Assembly (NCBI GenBank): GCA_048201975.1
Contig: DBFBGQ010000068.1
Coordinates: 1 to 11,136, forward strand
Direction: 5' to 3'
DNA: 11,136 nucleotides
DNA from: Egerieenecus sp048201975
GTDB lineage: Bacteria; Bacillota; Clostridia; Christensenellales; Aristaeellaceae
Shown here: in pieces, positions 1-6,352 of the stretch
How positions within the stretch are numbered: the first letter of the stretch is position 1
Layout: each line of letters opens with the position of its first letter
Position numbers and translations under genes: made by a program
The notes under the pieces: model-generated
The model's database searches: none
Seen by the model: the letters and a program-made list of their open reading frames with translations, nothing else
What the model was told of the DNA's origin: nothing

Positions 1-954
1 AGAACAATGGACGCTGCTGGAACGCTGGAAAGCATACGAACGGAAGCTGGCCATCATGGGCGAGAGCCGCAACAGCTATTCCAAAACAGATCCGGACGCA
101 ACCTTCATGCGGATGAAGGAAGACCACATGCGCAACGGGCAGCTCAAACCCGGGTATAACGTCCAGATCGCAGTCAACAGCGAATACATCACGGGTCTGG
201 AGGTGTTCTCAGACCGCAGCGACGCAAAGACGTTCCGTCCCATGATGCGAAAACTGGCAGAGAAGCATGGAAAGCACTATGAAGAGTCCGTCGCGGACGC
301 GGGATATGAAAGTCTGGAAAACTACTTGTATCTGGCGCAGAACGGACAGGTTTGTTTCATCAAGCCCGCCAACTACGACCAGAAGAAGGCGAAGAAATTC
401 AAGAGACAGATCGGCCGGATCGAAAACATGGCCTATTGTCATGACGATGACTGTTTCATCTGTACGCAGGGGCGAAAACTGAAGCTCCGGCGTGAAACGA
501 CAGAACAGCGGCATGGCCAATTTGTAACCACCGCATGGTACCGCTGCGAGGACTGCGTTGGTTGTCCCTGCCGCGCGCAATGCGGCCGGGCAAAAGATCC
601 CAACCAGCCCAAGGAAGTTGTTTTGCAAAGAACCTTCTGGGAAAAGCGCGAACAGGCTACACGCAATATATCATCCGAGCGCGGCATGCATCTGCGTGTG
701 TGCCGCTCTATTCAGGTGGAAGGCGCGTTTGCGCTGCTGAAAAACGATTTTGGGTTTCGTCGCTTTCTCACCAGAGGCAAAGGCAATATTCGTACGGAGC
801 TGTTTTTCCTGGCCCTGGCGTTTGACCTGAAAAAGCTATGGATGAAGCGGGAACACAACCGGCTCAAAACGCGAGCGTCTCTCAAAATGGTTTCGTAGTG
901 CTCGCAAAAATTGAAAAGCTATCCACATGCGGGTCTGTTTTTCGACAGCCCCTG
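1..954 (+). mobile_element. IS1182-like insertion sequence, right part
   Basis: The left edge of the window lies inside an insertion sequence whose transposase reads rightward. Only the right part is visible, so the left terminal repeat and any target duplication cannot be examined. The right end is not certain. The short sequence TTCGACAGCCCC at 941-952, about 45 bases after the transposase stop, resembles the ends of IS1182-type elements as I remember them, and the base composition changes to ordinary intergenic DNA soon after. The boundary near 954 is an inference from this motif alone. The element sits next to the hairpin that follows the sigma/anti-sigma operon, a usual intergenic landing place. 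Confidence 0.5.
2..898 (+). CDS. IS1182-family DDE transposase, C-terminal part (5' end outside window)
   Basis: Catalyses cut-and-paste movement of its insertion sequence. The reading frame is open from base 2, so the first visible Met (base 56) is internal: 18 residues (EQWTLLERWKAYERKLAI) precede it in frame. Numbering from that Met, the DDE triad candidates are the Asp in TDPDA (residue 12 or 14), the Asp in VADAGYES (residue 81) and the Glu in VEGAFALLKNDFGFRRF (residue 222). Between the second Asp and the Glu is a cysteine-rich insertion (Cys 128, 133, 136, 164, 167, 170, 172, 176), typical of the IS1182 group and probably metal-binding. The C-terminal RGKGN and hydrophobic LFFLALAFDLKK segments also match the family. 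The visible part is intact, with no internal stop, so the copy may be functional. Family assignment is firm; activity is unknown. Confidence 0.88.
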   Translation, partial: EQWTLLERWKAYERKLAIMGESRNSYSKTDPDATFMRMKEDHMRNGQLKPGYNVQIAVNSEYITGLEVFSDRSDAKTFRPMMRKLAEKHGKHYEESVADAGYESLENYLYLAQNGQVCFIKPANYDQKKAKKFKRQIGRIENMAYCHDDDCFICTQGRKLKLRRETTEQRHGQFVTTAWYRCEDCVGCPCRAQCGRAKDPNQPKEVVLQRTFWEKREQATRNISSERGMHLRVCRSIQVEGAFALLKNDFGFRRFLTRGKGNIRTELFFLALAFDLKKLWMKREHNRLKTRASLKMVS

Positions 955-1034
955 GTTTCTTATGCCTCTTTTCGCTTTGGCTGGTTGCTTTTTGACGCTA
1001 TGCCACCGTTTTTCTCTTGATTTGTTTGCAAAAT

Positions 1035-1070
1035 GGGCGTGCCGCAGAAGTTGCTTTCTGCAACACGCCC
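1035..1070 (-). terminator. Hairpin after the anti-sigma gene, possibly bidirectional
   Basis: Inverted repeat with arms GGGCGTG and GCAGAA (1035-1041, 1044-1049) pairing with TTCTGC and CACGCCC (1056-1061, 1064-1070). A 2-base internal mismatch separates the two helices and the loop is 6 bases. It lies between the convergent transposase and anti-sigma genes. On the minus strand it is followed by ATTTTG, a short T-run; on the plus strand by GCTTTC. The T-tracts are weak on both sides, so termination is likely but not certain. Confidence 0.55.
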
Positions 1071-1125
1071 CGCTTTCATATGGGAGATGCATCATCCGCC
1101 GCAGAAGCTTCCTGCAAGGCGGATA

Positions 1126-2463
1126 TCAGGATAGGGGTAACGGTAGCAGCCGTTCCTCCTGCTCCGGGGTGAGCTGTGATAGATCCCGAATCCAACCCAG
1201 GGAGCTATCCAGGTCGTCGGTGTACTCCGGCAGCAGGGACAGGGCTTGCGGCATGTCGTAGATTTCCATGGTGGCACTGTAGCATAGGTTTCCTGTGGGC
1301 TCGCCATCCCGGTATTCCGGGTTGAGGCTGCTAACGCGAAAACTTCCCGGCACGCCCTCCGCCAGCAACGCGAATTCCCAGCCGGCGTTTTCGCGGTAGA
1401 GGTCCAGGGCAGATTTGCCGTCGTCAGCTTCCCGGCGCACCAGCAGCGATAGATCGCACCGGGCAAAGGAGACGGACAGGTCCGTAAGCTCCGCTTCCCA
1501 GCCGCCGCCCAGGTCAAAGGTCTGCCGGGCGTTGGAGGATACTACGCCATTTTCCAGGGTGGTGAACTTGATTTCCACCGTGTCCACCAGGGTAAACGCG
1601 CCGCAGCGCACCAGCTTCTCCTCGGTGGAGAGCATTTGCCACGCTTCTTCCTCCATGCCCTCCCGGGGCAGGCAGGAAATGTATTCTCCGAGTTCGCCAT
1701 AGCCGTCCGTCTGAATGATTTGCTGCTGGTACGCTTGGGCAAAGCTGTCCATCCAGGCGGCCTCCGCGGCCATGCGCTCCTCGTTGCTCTGGCTGGGATC
1801 AACGGGGTTGGGGGCGGCCACAATGGGATATTCGGGGTGAAGGAACACCAGGCGAAGACACCAAGAGACGGGAGCCGGCTGAGGATCCATCATGACGGTT
1901 TCGCCATCGGCGCTGTCCGTAATCAGGTCCGCGTCCACGCCATAGTTGTTGCCAGCATCCAGGGGATCCCGGCTGGGCAAGAAGAAGCCGCTGTGCCAGT
2001 TGCCGCCAAGGTAGCCCACAATGTCCGGCTCCAGCGCCTGCCCGTCCGAGGATTCGGCGGACAGGTAGGGGCGGACGAAGACCTCGTCCGCGCCTTCCTT
2101 GTGGTCCATGTTCATGGTCAGCGAGAGGCATACGCCGTCGAACACCGCCTCATTGACCTGCAGGGAGACGTAGTCGTTCTCGTAGAATTCATGGATGCCC
2201 AGGATGTGGCTGATATACGCTTGATTGTCCTTTTGGGAAACATTGAAATCCAGAATGCCGAAACCGTTGGTCATGGCAAAGGCAATGGCGGTGGTCAGAA
2301 AAATCAGCACCATCGCCAGAATCAGGCCGGCGGAAAGCTTTCGCTTCATCAGGGGTTCATCCTTTCCGGAGGTTGCGGCAAGGACAAAGGCGCGGTGCGT
2401 TTCCTGGGGAACGGGCTCCGCCAGCTCACGCAATTGCTCCCGTAGCTGTTGTTCGGTCATCAT
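1126..2463 (-). CDS. Membrane protein, probable anti-sigma factor of the adjacent ECF sigma factor
   Basis: 445 residues. A cytoplasmic N-terminus of about 42 residues (MMTEQQLREQLRELAEPVPQ...) is followed by one membrane segment at about 43-64 (LSAGLILAMVLIFLTTAIAFAM) and an extracytoplasmic domain of about 380 residues. This is the plan of Clostridial and Bacillus membrane anti-sigma factors with large DUF4179-like ectodomains. The exact Pfam family is not verified. I see no HxxxCxxC zinc anti-sigma motif. The start is set by a strong ribosome site (AAGGAGG, 6-7 bases upstream) and an ATG that overlaps the sigma factor's TGA stop, which suggests translational coupling and near-equal output. 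The frame is also open for 90 codons upstream, but that stretch lies inside the sigma gene and is Pro/Gly/Ala-rich antisense-like filler. Predicted role: holds the sigma factor at the membrane until an envelope signal frees it. Role is inferred from position and topology. Confidence 0.75.
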   Translation of the reverse strand: MMTEQQLREQLRELAEPVPQETHRAFVLAATSGKDEPLMKRKLSAGLILAMVLIFLTTAIAFAMTNGFGILDFNVSQKDNQAYISHILGIHEFYENDYVSLQVNEAVFDGVCLSLTMNMDHKEGADEVFVRPYLSAESSDGQALEPDIVGYLGGNWHSGFFLPSRDPLDAGNNYGVDADLITDSADGETVMMDPQPAPVSWCLRLVFLHPEYPIVAAPNPVDPSQSNEERMAAEAAWMDSFAQAYQQQIIQTDGYGELGEYISCLPREGMEEEAWQMLSTEEKLVRCGAFTLVDTVEIKFTTLENGVVSSNARQTFDLGGGWEAELTDLSVSFARCDLSLLVRREADDGKSALDLYRENAGWEFALLAEGVPGSFRVSSLNPEYRDGEPTGNLCYSATMEIYDMPQALSLLPEYTDDLDSSLGWIRDLSQLTPEQEERLLPLPLS

Positions 2464-2933
2464 TGCGCTCCCTCCTTTCTGTCCAATTCGATTCGCAAAG
2501 CTTTTCTTGCCTGATGCATGCGGTATTTTACTGTGCCCACCGGCACGCGCTGTACCTGCGCGATCTCCTCCAGGGAGAAACCCTCCAGGTAGTGGAGCAC
2601 CAGGGGCGTGCGGTGTTTTTCCGGCAGGGCCTCCAGCAGTAGGCGCAGGTCCTGGTCCTGCTCCGACGCCCTGGCCTCCGGCAACTGTTCCAGGGGAACG
2701 CACCGGACGCTTTTGCGCAACAGGCGGCGGCATTCGTTCATCAGGATGCGCACCAGCCAGGTGGCGAAGTACCGTTCCTCCCGGAGCTGCCCCCTGGCCC
2801 GCCAGGCTTTCAGCGCGGTCTCTTGCAGGGCGTCCCGGCGGTCCTCCTCGTTGCGCAGCAGCGTGCAGGCGATGCGGTAGAGCATCTCCTCGCTGGCCAG
2901 CAGCTTCTCAGTAAAAACCCGTTCATCCATCAT
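2460..2933 (-). CDS. ECF-family RNA polymerase sigma factor
   Basis: 157 residues, the usual size for group 4 (extracytoplasmic function) sigma factors. Region 2 spans about 14-77 and includes DALQETALKAW and FATWLVRILMNECRRLLRK. Region 4 spans about 95-147 and contains the helix-turn-helix EGFSLEEIAQVQRVPVGTVK followed by YRMHQARKALR, which reads the -35 element. A start at 2933 (first of two adjacent ATGs) is chosen because AGAGGT lies 9 bases upstream. Frame-compatible ATGs further upstream fall in or before the promoter and are excluded. The stop overlaps the start of the membrane anti-sigma gene by four bases. An ECF-like promoter about 45 bases upstream suggests it activates its own operon. 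The regulon and the inducing signal are unknown. Confidence 0.93.
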   Translation of the reverse strand: MMDERVFTEKLLASEEMLYRIACTLLRNEEDRRDALQETALKAWRARGQLREERYFATWLVRILMNECRRLLRKSVRCVPLEQLPEARASEQDQDLRLLLEALPEKHRTPLVLHYLEGFSLEEIAQVQRVPVGTVKYRMHQARKALRIELDRKEGAQ

Positions 2934-2977
2934 CGCAAGTGCACCTCTTCGAAGGGGTATCCCGATTGTCATGACAC

Positions 2978-3010
2978 CTATTAGATGCGGCACGGGGGCG
3001 AAAGGTTGGG
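2978..3010 (-). promoter_or_regulatory. ECF-type promoter of the sigma/anti-sigma operon (probable autoregulation)
   Basis: On the minus strand a -35-like CCAACCTTT (core AACCTTT, 3001-3007) is followed after 15 bases by TCTAAT (2980-2985). AAC in the -35 is the hallmark of ECF-recognised promoters. An AACCTTT plus TCTAAT arrangement is what I would expect for ECF promoters in Clostridia. It resembles no sigma-A promoter. It points at the sigma gene, whose start is about 47 bases downstream. The match is read directly; use by this particular sigma factor is inferred. Confidence 0.7.
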
Positions 3011-3084
3011 GAACTTCATACCGGAATAGGGTGAAAATGCCTCCGCAGGCATGGAATGGTTTCGAGCGCAAGCCCGCGAGCATG

Positions 3085-3124
3085 AAAAAACGGCTTTGCG
3101 GCGAATGGAATCCGTGCAAAGCCG
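3085..3124 (-). terminator. Intrinsic terminator of the YbjN-like operon
   Basis: Read on the minus strand: CGGCTTTGC (3116-3124), a 16-base loop, then GCAAAGCCG (3091-3099), and directly after it TTTTTT (3085-3090). A perfect 9-bp stem with a T6 tract is a standard rho-independent terminator. It lies about 70 bases after the stop of the last secreted-protein gene and separates that operon from the sigma factor promoter, so the two transcription units are distinct. Confidence 0.9.
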
Positions 3125-3194
3125 TGCGATGCTGTCGAAATGCCCGCTAGGCGGCCTTCGGAACGTGGCGACGCCCGCGCGGGGACAGGCGACG

Positions 3195-3710
3195 TTACTC
3201 AGTGGCCGAGGTGAACCGCCCGTAGAAGGAGTACACATACGAAGCGGCGGTACTCATATATTGATAGGCATATGCGCCGAAGCCCTCAGCGCCCGCCTGG
3301 TAGATATCCTGGGTGTAGTAGACGTAGCCCTCTTCCTCGTTATAGAGCCAGCGGCCTTGGCTCAGGTTCAGGTTGAACTCGTTGAGCTGCTCGTAGACCT
3401 TCAGGGGGTCGGCGTCCGCGGGAACGCTGCACATGCGGCAGACCACCCGGGCAGCGCCGTCCAGGCACTGGCAGTATACGTCGATGGTGTCGGAATCCGT
3501 GGCGTTGTTGGCATTGTAGGAGATCATGATTTCGTCGTCGAAACCGTCGCCGTCGGTATCTCGGGCGGTGTAGTTCTCCCAGCCCACGGTAGGCAGGTAT
3601 TCCTTCAGGGAGGTGGCAGTGGAGAATTCAGCGGCTTCCTCTCCCAGGGCGCAGGTAAGCGCCGGCAGAACCAGCGCCATGCAGCACAGCAGGCAGAACC
3701 ATTTTTTCAT
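3195..3710 (-). CDS. Secreted YbjN-like protein with acidic calcium-type loop
   Basis: 171 residues. It begins with a signal peptide (MKKWFCLLCCMALVLPALTCALG; likely cleavage after Gly23), so it is probably exported. There is a Cys at 20, but the surrounding ALTC is not a good lipobox. Residues 51-60 are DTDGDGFDDE, a DxDxDG calcium-binding-type loop as in thrombospondin type 3 or dockerin repeats, present only once. The C-terminal half (about 75-165), with VYEQLNEFNLNLSQGRWLYN, then a strand and a long C-terminal helix, resembles the YbjN fold (type III secretion chaperone-like). It lines up over its length with the neighbouring upstream gene, so the two are paralogues. The start has AAGGAGG 9 bases upstream. 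It is 28 bases after the upstream gene, in one operon ending at the 3085-3124 terminator. Function unknown; YbjN assignment is from pattern, not a search. Confidence 0.75.
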   Translation of the reverse strand: MKKWFCLLCCMALVLPALTCALGEEAAEFSTATSLKEYLPTVGWENYTARDTDGDGFDDEIMISYNANNATDSDTIDVYCQCLDGAARVVCRMCSVPADADPLKVYEQLNEFNLNLSQGRWLYNEEEGYVYYTQDIYQAGAEGFGAYAYQYMSTAASYVYSFYGRFTSATE

Positions 3711-3738
3711 AGAGCGTTTCCTCCTTCGCGCATCCGGC

Positions 3739-4248
3739 TCACTGGAACATGGCGACCAGCTCGTCGTAATGCTGGTCCATGATCAGTGCGGCAATGTACA
3801 TGTTCCGTTCCACCATGTGGCCAAACTCGGCGTCCTTCACATAAGGAATCTCGATGCAGGGATAGATGCTCCCATTCTGCGTGTTGTAAATAAACCGCAC
3901 GAAGGAGACGGAATCATTGACGCTTTCCAGGTTCTGGTACAGCTGAAGCATGTCCGACGTGTCAGGCTGCAACGCGGGTCCCACCCGAATGGACGCGCTG
4001 GCCTCATAGGCATAGATCTGGACGACGATTTGCTCCAGCTCCTTGCTGGTGGCAGGCGTGTAGGCGGCGGCAAGCACGTCCACGGAGTCGCTGCCCTCCA
4101 GAACGGTATACTTGACGCCGGCTTCGTCCAGGTAGGCGGCGATTTCCCGCGTGGTGTCAAAGTGGAACGTATCCTCCGCGGACGCGGTGCTCCAACTGGT
4201 GAAGAAAAGACAAAGGAACGCCAAAAACAGACAGGCTTGACGCTTCAA
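3739..4248 (-). CDS. Secreted YbjN-like protein, TTG start
   Basis: 169 residues from a TTG start at 4248. This start is chosen because AAGGAAG lies 9 bases upstream and translation then begins directly with a good signal peptide (MKRQACLFLAFLCLFFTSWSTASA, cleavage probably after ASA at residue 24). The first in-frame ATG, at 4311, lies at the -35 box of the promoter and would not be in the transcript. The mature protein keeps the same plan as the next gene: an N-terminal region, then a YbjN-like part with LYQNLESVNDSVSFVRFIYN, a strand region (SIYPCIEIPYV) and a C-terminal helix ending DELVAMFQ. It lacks the DxDxDG loop of its paralogue. YbjN-family proteins are usually cytoplasmic, so an exported pair is unusual. 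No enzyme motif is seen; function unknown. Confidence 0.72.
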   Translation of the reverse strand: MKRQACLFLAFLCLFFTSWSTASAEDTFHFDTTREIAAYLDEAGVKYTVLEGSDSVDVLAAAYTPATSKELEQIVVQIYAYEASASIRVGPALQPDTSDMLQLYQNLESVNDSVSFVRFIYNTQNGSIYPCIEIPYVKDAEFGHMVERNMYIAALIMDQHYDELVAMFQ

Positions 4249-4257
4249 AGAGATGCA

Positions 4258-4264
4258 CTTCCTT
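4258..4264 (-). promoter_or_regulatory. Ribosome binding site that fixes the TTG start
   Basis: AAGGAAG on the minus strand, 9 bases before the TTG at 4246-4248. No ATG or GTG in the right frame lies between the transcription start and the signal peptide, so this site decides the start. Confidence 0.7.
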
Positions 4265-4282
4265 TTCGATGAGTATGTTTGC

Positions 4283-4311
4283 AGCATACACTTTTGTTGC
4301 CATTTTGTCAA
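4283..4311 (-). promoter_or_regulatory. Sigma-A promoter of the YbjN-like operon
   Basis: On the minus strand, a perfect TTGACA (4306-4311), a 17-base spacer and TATGCT (4283-4288). Transcription should start near 4276, about 28 bases before the TTG start codon. The consensus -35 and ideal spacing suggest housekeeping expression rather than ECF control. Confidence 0.85.
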
Positions 4312-4424
4312 GGCATGGGCGGCCCTGACGCGCCGGATTCATACAATTTTTCCCAATTGCGTATGCACGGCGGCGGAGTGGGTATGGCGGCGCATCCGTT
4401 GGGCGGGTTCCCGGCAGAGAAGAA

Positions 4425-4455
4425 GCGCCGGAGAGGTTTTGCTCCTCTCCGGCGC
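4425..4455 (-). terminator. Terminator of the arabinan-degrading operon
   Basis: Perfect 12-bp inverted repeat GCGCCGGAGAGG / CCTCTCCGGCGC (4425-4436 and 4444-4455) with a 7-base loop. On the minus strand it is followed by TTCTTCTCT, a T-rich though interrupted tract. It begins 30 bases beyond the stop of the GH127 gene. The plus-strand side has no T-tract. Confidence 0.85.
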
Positions 4456-4485
4456 ACAGATGGCGTATGGTGCCATTGGCTGCAT

Positions 4486-6324
4486 TTACTCCACGGTGGG
4501 CATCTCCGTCATTCGCAGGCGCGCGCAGCCGTAGGGGATCATCCGCACCGGCCGGGGTTCGCCCTGCGCCTTGCGGGAGCGGGGCTCCAGGGCGGCGACG
4601 CCATCCACCAGGGGCCAATCCACCGGCGCCAGCATGGCGGTGATTTCCACCGGCGGCTGGTTGGCGCCGAAGGGCAGGTCGCCCACTGCACGCTCGGTTA
4701 CGGCAAAGTGCCGGTCCGCGGTGAAGGCGTAGTTCCATGGGGATTCCGGGAAAATCTCATAGTCGCAGTAGGGGAACTTGCGCTCCACGCCGTCCCGGAC
4801 ATACTCCAGCTTTTCCCAGCGTTCGTCGATGGCTACGCTGAAGAGCAGCGGACCGCGCCATAGCGCCTGCATATTTCGAGGCCGGGCCACGGTTTCGCAG
4901 GCAAACTCCAGCGTCACCAGGATATCCGTGGCGCCGGACCATTCCTGCGCCAGGGTGAAGAAGCTTCCAGGCTGGGCGGTCGCGCCGTTGACCGTGGCGG
5001 ACTTGGCGCAGCCGGGAATGCGCAGCTTGAGCTCGAAATGCATGGGGCCGTCCGCCGTCACCCGGTAACGGAGGGTGTTGCGGAAGGGGTATTCCGTTTC
5101 CAGGCTGCAGGTGACCGCGTGCCCGTCAATCACAGTGCGCACCGTGGCGGGGGCCAGCGCTCCGGAGACGATGCCCTTTTCCGAGCGCAGGAAGGTGGAC
5201 AGGGCAAACTTGGGCCAGCTCTGGTTGAAGTTGGCGGTGCAGCAGCCGAAGTTGGGCTCCAGGCCAAACAGATGGCTGTCGGGCCCGTTGGTGCCGAAGA
5301 TCACGCGGTCCTTGGGCAGCAGGGCGCAGCGGACCTGATTGGTCTGCTGGTCGTATTGGTGGGTCCACATGTCGGCGCTTATCGTGGCGGGGAGGGCATT
5401 GAAGGCCAACCGCTCCAGGAAATCGCCCCATACGGGGTCGCCGGAAATGGCCAACAGCTGTTCATAGGAATACATGGCCTCCACGACGCTGCAAAGCTCG
5501 GTGCCCTGCACGGGGCTATCGCCCATGACGCATTCATCGCCGGTGAAATGTCCCATGGCCATGCCATGATAGCGGAACAGCTCCTCCAGCATGTGCCGGG
5601 CGAAGGCTTCCGGATCGCTGCCGTCCATGCGGGAGACCAGCGCCCCCTGCTTGATGGCCATGGCCAGGTTCACCGCGTGGGTGGAGTAGGTCCACACCCG
5701 CTGCGGCTCCTGATCCGCATAGGGGGCGAAGAGGCGCTCGTAATCGTAGCCCTGCTGCTGCAGCCGCCGGGCCAGGCGCAGCATCCATTCCTCCGGGCGG
5801 CGCTCATAAAGCCAGTACAGGGGGATCAGCGTCTCAAACCAGCGCAGGGAGGCCCAGTTGTGCAGCGTGGTGGCGCGGGTAAACACCCACAGGTTGTCAA
5901 AGAAGCGGTACAGCGCGTCCTCCACCCTGGGATCGCCGCTTAGATCCGCATACATGGCCAGCACCTTGGCAATCAGGATGCCGGACCACAGGTCGTAGGT
6001 ATGCCGCTCTTCCGGGGGGCAGGGGCAGAGCCAGCCGTCCTCGCACTGGCGGTCCAGAATACCGTTCACATAGCGCTGCGCCCTGGAAATCAGGTCCTCG
6101 TCCCGGAGCAGATAGGCCAGGGGAACGAAACCGTCCAGCCAGTAGGGCACGCGCTCCCAGCCGTCCCGGTCGCCGCCGATCCAGCGGCTGTCCCGCACGT
6201 CCGGCCAGATTTTGTCCAGATGGCCGCTGAGGCCCTCCGCCTGAAGCTGGAGCTGGCGCTTCAGCCAGCCCTGGGGTTCAATCTCCCCATGGGAGAAAAA
6301 GCGCAATTGCGGTTGCGTGAGCAT
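4486..6324 (-). CDS. GH127 beta-L-arabinofuranosidase-like glycoside hydrolase (DUF1680 family)
   Basis: 612 residues with no signal peptide, so cytoplasmic. The N-terminal two thirds (about 10-385) form the (alpha/alpha)6 catalytic domain, rich in W/Y/R segments such as LHNWASLRWFETLIPLYW. The beta-sandwich part follows (about 386-612). The characterised Bifidobacterium enzyme HypBA1 uses a zinc-bound Cys nucleophile with ligands Glu338, Cys340, Cys417 and Cys418. Here GTELC gives Glu276 and Cys278, and NFGCCTANF gives Cys361 and Cys362, with nearly the same spacing. Glu264 in TGDE is a candidate acid/base. Known family members remove beta-linked L-arabinofuranose, and some act on rarer pectic sugars such as aceric acid, so the substrate is open. 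The start has AAAGGAG 9 bases upstream. It is the last gene of the operon, 28 bases after the GH43 gene, with a strong terminator behind it. Confidence 0.88.
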   Translation of the reverse strand: MLTQPQLRFFSHGEIEPQGWLKRQLQLQAEGLSGHLDKIWPDVRDSRWIGGDRDGWERVPYWLDGFVPLAYLLRDEDLISRAQRYVNGILDRQCEDGWLCPCPPEERHTYDLWSGILIAKVLAMYADLSGDPRVEDALYRFFDNLWVFTRATTLHNWASLRWFETLIPLYWLYERRPEEWMLRLARRLQQQGYDYERLFAPYADQEPQRVWTYSTHAVNLAMAIKQGALVSRMDGSDPEAFARHMLEELFRYHGMAMGHFTGDECVMGDSPVQGTELCSVVEAMYSYEQLLAISGDPVWGDFLERLAFNALPATISADMWTHQYDQQTNQVRCALLPKDRVIFGTNGPDSHLFGLEPNFGCCTANFNQSWPKFALSTFLRSEKGIVSGALAPATVRTVIDGHAVTCSLETEYPFRNTLRYRVTADGPMHFELKLRIPGCAKSATVNGATAQPGSFFTLAQEWSGATDILVTLEFACETVARPRNMQALWRGPLLFSVAIDERWEKLEYVRDGVERKFPYCDYEIFPESPWNYAFTADRHFAVTERAVGDLPFGANQPPVEITAMLAPVDWPLVDGVAALEPRSRKAQGEPRPVRMIPYGCARLRMTEMPTVE

Positions 6325-6352
6325 GAAAGACGACTCCTTTCGCGGTGTGGGG

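Noticed and set aside
1636..2445. 269-residue plus-strand frame over the anti-sigma gene
   Set aside because: Gly/Val/His-rich antisense shadow; no promoter or ribosome site seen.
2464..2733. 90-codon upstream extension of the anti-sigma frame
   Set aside because: It lies wholly inside the sigma factor gene in another frame, is low-complexity Pro/Gly/Ala, and the start at 2463 has a strong ribosome site.
3051..3782. 243-residue plus-strand frame across the terminator and secreted-protein gene
   Set aside because: It runs through an intrinsic terminator and is antisense to a gene with signal peptide and ribosome site.
4340..4365. CAATT...AATTG short inverted repeat in the intergenic region
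   Set aside because: Five-base arms only; not distinguishable from chance.
4157..4738. 193-residue minus-strand frame over the terminator and the GH127 3' end
   Set aside because: It crosses the operon terminator and the sigma-A promoter; composition is that of a shadow frame.
5038..5943. 301-residue open frame antisense to the GH127 gene
   Set aside because: Antisense shadow without a ribosome site; the minus-strand gene is clearly real.
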